This document shows positions 56,511-64,000 of a stretch of 64,000 nt of DNA, in pieces. This stretch comes from Marsupella aquatica (Eukaryota; Marchantiophyta), in NCBI GenBank assembly GCA_973895155.1, contig OZ316899.1, positions 7,068,001 to 7,132,000 on the forward strand, read 5' to 3'. A program made the translations under genes and the position numbers. Positions within the stretch are counted from its first letter, which is position 1; the number at the start of each line of letters is the position of its first letter. Below the pieces are notes generated by a model. That model did not search any database, was not told the origin of the DNA, and saw only the letters and a program-made list of their open reading frames with translations.

Positions 56511-56753
56511 GTATTTGTGGTACGTCCCATGGCTCCCTAAACCCAAGAAACCCCTTTGCACAAGCCGATTCCCGCAAGTTTCGCTCTTGGCGAGGCCGAT
56601 TTTGCGGCTTAGCGGCATGGGACGCTGCTAACTTCCTTCTACTACTATTTAACATTTAACTCACATATACTGGACAGATCCTTCATCGGGTCATGAGATA
56701 CATAGCCGGCCTATTCTAGGCCTTCCCTTGTCCTCCTCTCTCGATTTCCCTTT

Positions 56754-56788
56754 AGGTATGTTTGGATTCCGCCGCCGGAATGATCCCC
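56754..56788 (-). other. Conserved GC hairpin, element 2 right copy
   Basis: Same as 19481-19515 (stem 56766-56781). Confidence 0.85.
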
Positions 56789-57515
56789 AACTGGCTTGGG
56801 TAAGCCGCTAAGACCTCTCTCAGCTCGACACATCCAACTCTTACTACCTTGCTTACTCCCTTCTTGGTTGATGTGGGCAATCTTCAAACAAGTTAATGCG
56901 ACACACAAATAGCAAAATGACTCCTTCTGACTGAGTTATATCATGCACTTGCCATACAAACAGTACTTCTCATATACAAGATCTGCGAACTAAGCCGTGA
57001 GGCCAACTCTATTCATCTCTTAGGTATGAGGAAACATGAATATACACAAGGGTCATAGTATAACTAACCGAGAGCTTCTTTAACTACTTGATCCCAGCCC
57101 TGCTGGTGCACTAAAAACTTGCTAAGGAAGAAGGCCCGCAACTCCCCGCTGCCCAGGTACTTATCCTGGTAGTGGATCCGCCTAATTCCTTGTAGCATAA
57201 GCCTAATCTACCTATGTACAGCGAGGCAGGAGCACAAGTGTTGCTCTTACCAGTGGATCCGCAATCCCACTAAGCTAAGTGTCAGGGCCGCCTCTTGGTC
57301 CTGATCCTAATTCTAAACTTGGAGATCTGGGCCCGCCCTGCCCACTCACGCCTCCCTCCACGTCCGCCCTCCTTAAAAGGAGCGGCCCTCCACCACCGTC
57401 ATGGCAACGGTGTCTGGTCCTCAATGGACGCCCCCAACACTTCCTCCGCAACCACTACCGTAGGTACGTCCTCTGACAGATTACCTGCTCCGGACCGAGT
57501 TAACTCTCCATCGGC
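56789..57515 (-). other. Element 2 3' tail, right copy
   Basis: As 19516-20242; no gene. Confidence 0.75.
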
Positions 57516-58463
57516 CTAACTGGGTCCACCCTCGGCTTCGGCCTCAGCATCGGCCACGGCCTCCCCGACATGTTCTAGTGGTGGATCCGGTACCCTGGCT
57601 TCATCACCGAGTATCCTGGCCTTGGCTTTGCCATCCCCGCCTTCTAGGGCAGTTGGATCCTCTGTCGTGACCCTGCCTGAGGTTGGTGTTGGGTTTACCT
57701 CCTTGGTCACAACGGCTTGAGGAGCCGTATTACTCCCTGACCCAGAAGGTTTCTGCTTCTTCTTCTTCTTTGGTTCGGCAGCTGGCCCCTTCCCCTTGCC
57801 ACTTACCTTCGGCACCGGTGCGAGTGTCTCGGCTTGTCCTTTGGCCAGTACTACTCCTGGTAACTTGGTTGCCCCAATTGGAGTTGGACCTGAGGAAGCC
57901 AAGCACTTAAATATTGCGACCTGTTTCTTTAGCCGCTCCATTTGGTTGTCGGCTCGCCGCTGTAAGTTTTCCATCTTCCGCGTGCTTTTCTCCAACTCCT
58001 CCTGCAATTCATCCAGGTCCTTGCACGCCTCCTCCCGCTCCTTCTGGGCTTCCTCCAATTCCTCCTTTAAGGTAGCCCTCTCCTCCTGGGTTGCTCTCAG
58101 CTCCTTGTTGAGCTCCGTAACGACCTCAGACCCCATTTTATTCATCTTGGCATAAGTCTAGTAGAGTTGGTCGTCTTTCTCACGGAGGTCGGCCTTGAAG
58201 CTGGCCATCATGGATGCGAGCTCCTGCCGTAGCACGATAATCGCCTGATAGGATTTCCCTAACTCGGCCTCCTTCTGCTCAAGGGCTCCGCGGATATCCT
58301 CGAGTTCCCCCTTTAGCGCCCTTTCCCTTCTCTGAGTTTCCGCCATGGCCCGATTGTTGGCTGCTATGTGGGCCTCCTTTGCGTCTCTCAGCTCTCGCTT
58401 CCACTTCTCCTTTTCCTTGATCGAATCGGCCAGCTCACCTTGGGTCCGAGTAAGTTTATCCTT
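57516..58463 (-). pseudogene. Element 2 gene, coiled-coil part, right copy
   Basis: Same frame, same TAG (58158-58160) and same Lys-rich C-terminus as 20243-21190. Its last eight bases are the LINE-B target duplication (58456-58463). Confidence 0.8.
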
Positions 58464-61400
58464 TTTTTTCTTTTTTCTTTTTTTGGATTTTTACATTTAT
58501 TCCGCGTGAAACCCATGGATGGGGGAACCAGCAGGCCAAACGGCATCATAAAACCTCAAACGCCCAAAGGAGGCAATAACAAAGAGTTACTCAACCAGGG
58601 TCACCAGATCAGGCAAAGATTATGAAGCCGTTCTACTAGTGTTCCATGCAGCAAGTAATAGCTAGGGGATAAGCACTAAAAGGCGCAGTAGGTCAGCAGA
58701 GTAAAAGTGTAAAGTGTCAAACCATTGTCTAGTACTGAATTAATCCACCTAATTAGTAAGAAGAGGGTGTATACTGTAGCGGGAGAAGGAAAAAAACCAA
58801 CGGCATGAACTGTAAGGGCCACCAAGAGTGGTGCAGCCATAAGCTATAGGGATTGAAAACAGTGCGGGAGGTAGTGGCATTGTGTATGAGGAAATCACGG
58901 GAGTAACGGTGTCAAAAGAGAAGACAAAACTCCCAGATAGCCACATAGTATAAATCAATCTCTCACAAGGCCGCCATCAATGGAGGAAAAAATCCGACGC
59001 GACCCACGTCTGAGAGTGTGAATGCGCTCGATCTCCAACAGTTCTTTGGCACTCGATAGACACCGGTGCTTGCGGCTCAAAGATGAAGGAGAAAGCATGG
59101 AAGCAGCCGCAGCGACATCAATTAGGTGGTCCAGGGTCTCCAAAATAATCAGCATCTGATCAAAAATCCTATGTCTAGTCCGGTCAAAAGTCTGAGCATT
59201 CCTAGCCAACCAAATGTTCCACAAAATCTGATAGGTAGTGTAGATCCGAAGGGAGTGAATAGGTAATTTTCCCACAGCAGACTTGATAAGGCCAATCAGG
59301 GATGGCGTTCCATTGCAGAGTGCACCATGCATCCACCCGTGAGCATCAGTCCAACACCTACTGGCGTGCCTGCATGAGAAGAAAATATGTGAGATAGACT
59401 CAAGGAGTCCCACACAAAGCACACAACAACCATCAGATTTTCCAATTCTTAGAGCCCTAGAGCCAGAAAACAGACCCTGTGCAAGAATACGCCATAGAAA
59501 GACTTTCGCTCGGGTAGAAAGATCAGATGTCCACACAGCCCTCCACACTTCATTCCATTCTCCATCTATGAGGGCCTCCGCCCAGATCCGGTTCAGACGA
59601 GCAGAATCAGTGCCTTTTGGGCGCAAAAACTCATAGGCTCGAACATTTGTTAATCCAAAGCGATTAGTTCCAACCGCCTGGTCCAGGCAAAGCCATTGTC
59701 GTGCAAGAGGCAAGGTTCCAATGCCGCCAAAGGGAGTTCCACGAATTACTCCCGTCAAAGAGAGACATAGAACCCTGCAAGGAGATGTAAGGCCTCTCAA
59801 CCGTTGTAGTCGTGATTCAACATTCATCCATGTGCCATCAGTAGCAGACCAGAAATCCCCGATTTTCCTTATGCCAAGTTTACCAAACGTTCTGGTTAAC
59901 TCCATAATCACAGAATCAGGTAGCTCATAGAATCCCTATAAGCAGCGGATAGCATCTTCAAATCCCCAATGGCCAGGGATAGGGTCATAAGTATTAGGGT
60001 AGAAGATCAAGTGTTCTCTCAACTGTTCCCAGGCACTCCACAATTGGCTAGTATATGACAATCTCCCAAAGCTATGAGGGGTGCTAAGAAGCATCTTGTC
60101 AGTCAAGGAGTACACATTCCTGCGGACAATCTTGTAATTTTGCCATTTCGTCAATCGAAGATTTTCAGAGAGCATGCAAGCCCATTCAGAGTCGGGGCAA
60201 TCCAAAGCCCCGGTGAACCATTTACTCAAAAGTGCGTCCAAGTGACTTTTGAGATCCTTCAATCCGAGACCACCATCCAGCTTGGGCCGAGTCATCTTGT
60301 CCCAAGCCACAAGAGGGATTCGTTTCCCCCCCAACGGGTTGGAGCCCCACAGAAAAATCCTGTTTAAAGCAATCAACTTTTTAGTCAAGGTAATAGGTGA
60401 AAGTAGAAACATCATGTGATAAACCGGTATGGCCTGAAGCACGTGCTTGATTAACAACAGGCGGCCTGTGAAAGAAAGGAAGCGAGTAGACCAGGATGCA
60501 AGTCATGCACTGATCCGATCCAAGCAGAAGCAATGCAGTTGCTTCTCAGAAAGATTAGAACCAAAAGGGGCACCTATGTATTTTTGCACAGTGCCTGCAG
60601 CGCTAATTGTACACCCCGTTTCGTGTAGCCAGTCAGGGATCTCATCAATAGCCAAAGGTATAATGATAGATTTGCCCAGGTGGAGTTTAGCTCCAGTTGC
60701 ACAATCATTCGTAGCAAGTGATAGTGTTTCTAGCCTGTGTAAAAGCAATCTTCGTGGCAGGAATGAAAAGGCCTAGATCATCGGCAAAAAGTCTAAAGCA
60801 AATAGTTAAAGAGGAAGAGATTTGTAGTCCTTGGAGTCGACCAGCTGCAATTTCCGCATGGCAAAAGTCCATCAATGGCTGGGTGGAGATAGCAAACAGA
60901 AGAGGAGAAAGGGGACAGCCTTGGCAAACTCCCCTGCACATCTTAATATCATCAGTCCAAAGTCCGTTGACCAGAACTTTAGAAAAGGAATTACTTAGCA
61001 GAGATCGAACTAAGAATATGTAATGTGAGCTCAGGCCCAAAAGATTCATAGTTTCCCAGATATAGAGATGATCGACCCTGTCAAAAGCTTTCTCAAAGTC
61101 AAGCTGCAAAAAGAGAGACGGAGTCTGCGTGGATTCAATCCAGTCGTGTGTCAACCACGTTAGTGAGATATTTTCCAGTATATGACGTCCAGGAATGAAG
61201 CCTGTTTGCTGCGGACTAATCATACGGGGCAGCAGCACCTTCAATCGCAGGGCAAGTAGCTTCGCCAAAATCTTGTATGTGGTTGTTAGCATAGTTAGCG
61301 GCCTCCAGTCGCACAAACGACGCTTGTCAGTCTTCTTGGGGATAAAACGGATCACGCCATCTTTGATCCCATAGGAAATGTGGCCAGTTCTCCAAAAGTC

Positions 61401-62154
61401 GTAGATCATATCATATAGGTCAACTTTCACAAAATCCCAGCAAGGACGTAGAACTTTAGCAGTCATACCATCTATCCCTGGTGCTTTATCATTAGGTAGC
61501 AATAGTAGGGTATCATGTACCTCCTTAATAGTGGGTAAAGCTTCCAATTGGTGGTTCTCAGCGGCAGAGGGGCAAAAATGAGTGTGCTCACAGAGTTTTT
61601 GTCTAGCAGCACGCATCGCCAAAAGCTCCTCAACATTGAGTTCCTGCGGAGAATACAGCGCCTCACAGAAATTTTGAACCTCCTTGATGATCAGATTTTT
61701 GTCATGAATCTCTGAACCATCATCTCCAATTAGGTACTCCATAGTCTCTCTCAGACGTTTTGCTTTGACCAAAGAGAAGTAGAACTTGGAAGGTTCTTCA
61801 CCCTGGCCAAGCCAGTTGATCCGGGACAGCTGCCGGTAGTGATGTGCATTCTCAAGTTCCATTTTGCGAACACTGTTATCAGTATAGGCAAATTCCTGCA
61901 GATCATTTGGAGCATGCTCGTCCATGATAGAGATTTTGAGGAGGCAAAGTTTGTTCCTGAGGATTGCCAGCTCCTCCTCCCGGGGTACCGGCAAAGATTG
62001 CAGCTCCATAAAGCACTTCCAAAATCTTTGGAATGCGTTGGCAAAGCGTAAATGAGGATCCGCAGAGGGCACATCATCACCCCGCCAGGCAGCCTCTAAA
62101 AGATTCAGGTTCTCTGCCTTCCGAAGAACAGAGGGCTTTAAATAAGTAGCTCTC
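58464..62154 (-). mobile_element. LINE-B, right copy
   Basis: Same insertion point, tail and truncation as 21191-24881; second target duplication at 62155-62162. The 3' untranslated part is 58464-58954. Confidence 0.92.
58955..62154 (-). pseudogene. LINE-B ORF2 fragment, right copy
   Basis: RT with intact FADD, same frameshift near 60715-60748 and same nonsense codons as the left copy. Confidence 0.92.
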
Positions 62155-64000
62155 TTATCCTTGATAATCTGATTATCAGACTGTGCGGTATCCAATTGCC
62201 CTTGCATGATGTTGAGCTCATGCCGCTTATTCCGCAGCTCATCTTGGGCTTTCTTGGCCGCCTTAAGGTCTTCTACCTTGGCTTCCCTTGCCCTAAGCCG
62301 ACGGATGACCTCGTCCTTCTTGCTTCTCTCCAAAGCCACCGCTTCTTCTAATCGACGCTTCTCCAACATTTCCCTCTGGAAAAAAGGTCCCTGCTCCAAC
62401 TCCTCTCCAAAGATGCCAAGCGCAAGTTCCCCACACATCTCCCCGTACTCCATGGCTTGTTCTTTAGCATAGGCGGAGTGAGTAGAAGTCATCGACATCA
62501 TCCACCGCGGCCTTTGTTCCCAAGCCGCCTTGCCAATTTCTTCTATCGTGGCTGGTGGGCTGCTTTGTTTTTCTGCAAGCCGCCTGATGTCCTTTGGTCA
62601 TTCTCCTCCTGGTAAATCCTTCTCCCTAGCCAGGGCTGCCTCTTCTTCCTCCCTGAGTCGTTCCTGAAACTCCTATGCCGTCTGTTTTATGCCGTCAAAG
62701 CTCGGGGGAGCGACATCTGGTGGGGGAGACTCGGGGCTGCTCTGCTGGGTCGGGTCCCCTCGAACTACTCTTGGAAGAGTGGGGATGAACCTGCCACAGG
62801 TCCTTATTCCTGGAACATGATGGTCCGACCCGTAGCCGGAGTCATCATTGTCGTAGCCTTCTACCGTCTCCTCCTCGGCTTGGACTACCGGTTCCCACCG
62901 CTGCTGTCCTGGTCTTGCCGTGAACACGGCCTCACAGATCACGGGTCCTAGTTCCTCCGGCTTCCACGTTGATCTCATCTTCTCCCTGTCGCGACTAGGA
63001 GCTTTGAGCTGCTTTTCCTCGGCTTCGGGACTTGAAGCTCCTACATACATTCGGACTCCCGGCTCGTGTTCCGGCCTCCTTCTCTCCTTGACCCCTGTAA
63101 AGGGGTTTTCCCTGGTAAGTTGGCTAAGGCCGACTTTGGGAGTAGTATTCTGTACCGGTCCCGTTGCCGTTGCCGTTCTCCTTTCCTTCTCCAGCAATTT
63201 CAGCAGAGTCTGCAAGCCTGGTTGCTGCATCAGCAAGTCCTCCTTCCTCGGCCTAAACACCTGCTCAATTGTAGGATTGTCGGACTGGGTCGGTTTCTCT
63301 GTTGTCGGCCTCGGTTCCGGAACCTCCTCTGGTGCTCTTGCCTGCAGAGGCAGTACCGGGGCGAATATCTGACTTCGGGCATACCGGCACAACAGCGGCA
63401 TATGATAACCAAGCCGGGACACGCTTCCCATGTCGATCACCAGCTGTTCCTCCTTCAAGATCTTCTTTAGTTGGGTGAGGAGGTACCCGTTGTAGTCTCG
63501 GCTTGGGTCTGGCCTCTCCGCCAGATAGACCTGTGCCTTGCCGATCTCTGCCCTCGGCAAGTTACAATGCATGGTTACCCGCAAGAAATCGATCATTTCT
63601 CCTATGTGCGGGTTGGTGTAGGTGTTTTGGAAGAAGCCATTCTTTGTTGATGGCCCTGGAAACGCCCGGAACTCCCTGTCTAGCAAGGTCTTCCTGGTAT
63701 CTACTTTGGTCTTATTGCCCATCGGCAAGCCAAACACTTCGGCAATCACCCGGGGAGTGAGATAGAAATCCTTCCCATACACCCTTGTGGAATTGGTCTC
63801 GGGCTCCCATGATCCCACGAATTCTAGTAAGTCTGAATCCGGCACCTCCGGCTTTAGCCATGGTAGCTTTACGAAGGCTTCCAAGCCGGATCCGGCCATG
63901 AAACCTTGGTATTTCCGAGTCTGCATAGCCGTAAAGCATGCATCCTCCTCCCGTGCAAAGTGTAATTGCACCTCCTTGAGGAGGGTCGCCGCCTAGCCTT
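62155..64000 (-). pseudogene. Element 2 gene, PMD-like part, right copy, cut by window end
   Basis: Same single frame, with TGA 62598-62600, TAG 62673-62675 and TAG 63993-63995 just inside the window edge. The PMD-like core lies near 63913-63500. The N-terminal 216 codons are beyond the window. Confidence 0.78.

Larger units (their letters stand above)
37272..64000. repeat. Right copy of the 37.27-kb-period duplication
   Basis: It repeats 1-26727, running off the window end inside the element 2 gene. All nested elements are present in the same order. Differences noticed are listed with the left copy. Confidence 0.97.
52643..64000 (-). mobile_element. Element 1, right copy, cut by window end
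   Basis: Starts TGTGGTGCG at 52643. Contains element 2 at 56516; its own 5' part lies beyond the window. Confidence 0.85.
56516..64000 (-). mobile_element. Element 2, right copy, cut by window end
   Basis: Starts TGTGGTAC at 56516. The final about 760 bases of the element (leader and N-terminus of the gene) lie outside the window. Confidence 0.88.

Overview
The window is repeat-dense nuclear DNA of a plant, almost certainly a land plant. The evidence is a chromodomain-bearing Ty3/gypsy retrotransposon primed by the plant initiator-Met tRNA site TGGTATCAGAGC, plant L1-type LINEs (CCHC knuckle ORF1, endonuclease, FADD reverse transcriptase, zf-RVT-like tail) and genes resembling the plant mobile domain (PMD) family. 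The species cannot be named from this. I see no host housekeeping gene, rRNA, tRNA or CRISPR array; everything explained is transposon or transposon debris, inserted in layers.

Layout. (1) 1-15182 is a chromovirus (gypsy-1, + strand): gag, protease, RT, RNase H, integrase, chromodomain, polypurine tract and 3' LTR. Its RT is split by an 8.7-kb LINE (LINE-A, - strand, 15-bp target duplication). (2) 15183-28541 is a gypsy LTR fragment split by element 1 (15370-28463, 5-bp duplication GGTCT). Inside element 1 sits element 2 of the same family (19243-27487, duplication GTATT), and inside element 2 a 5'-truncated LINE (LINE-B, 21191-24881). (3) 28542-30865 is a second gypsy: LTR, primer site and the start of gag. 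(4) 30866-35616 is element 3, 5'-truncated, itself interrupted by element 4 (32323-34763). (5) From 35617 a truncated gypsy LTR, primer site and gag begin the next gypsy-1. From 37272 to the window end the sequence repeats 1-26727 almost perfectly, giving a 37.27-kb period.

The most unusual material is the family of elements 1-4. They have TG...CA ends, make 5-bp target duplications and share a GC hairpin built on ATTCCG-CCGC-CGGAAT near the 3' end, but show no paired LTRs and no recognisable polymerase or transposase. Elements 1 and 2 are about 4.5-4.8 kb net and carry one long gene: a PMD-like domain followed by an acidic/proline-rich linker and a long coiled coil. In element 2 this gene is one unshifted frame of about 1,142 codons, once LINE-B is discounted, broken only by four nonsense codons that single transitions can explain. 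They could be giant ORF-bearing solo LTRs or an undescribed class of transposon.

Apparent order of events: gypsy elements first; elements 1 and 3 into them; elements 2 and 4 into those; LINE-B into element 2; LINE-A into gypsy-1; then the 37-kb duplication very recently, or an assembly duplication. Only three substitutions and two 1-bp length differences were noticed between the two copies.
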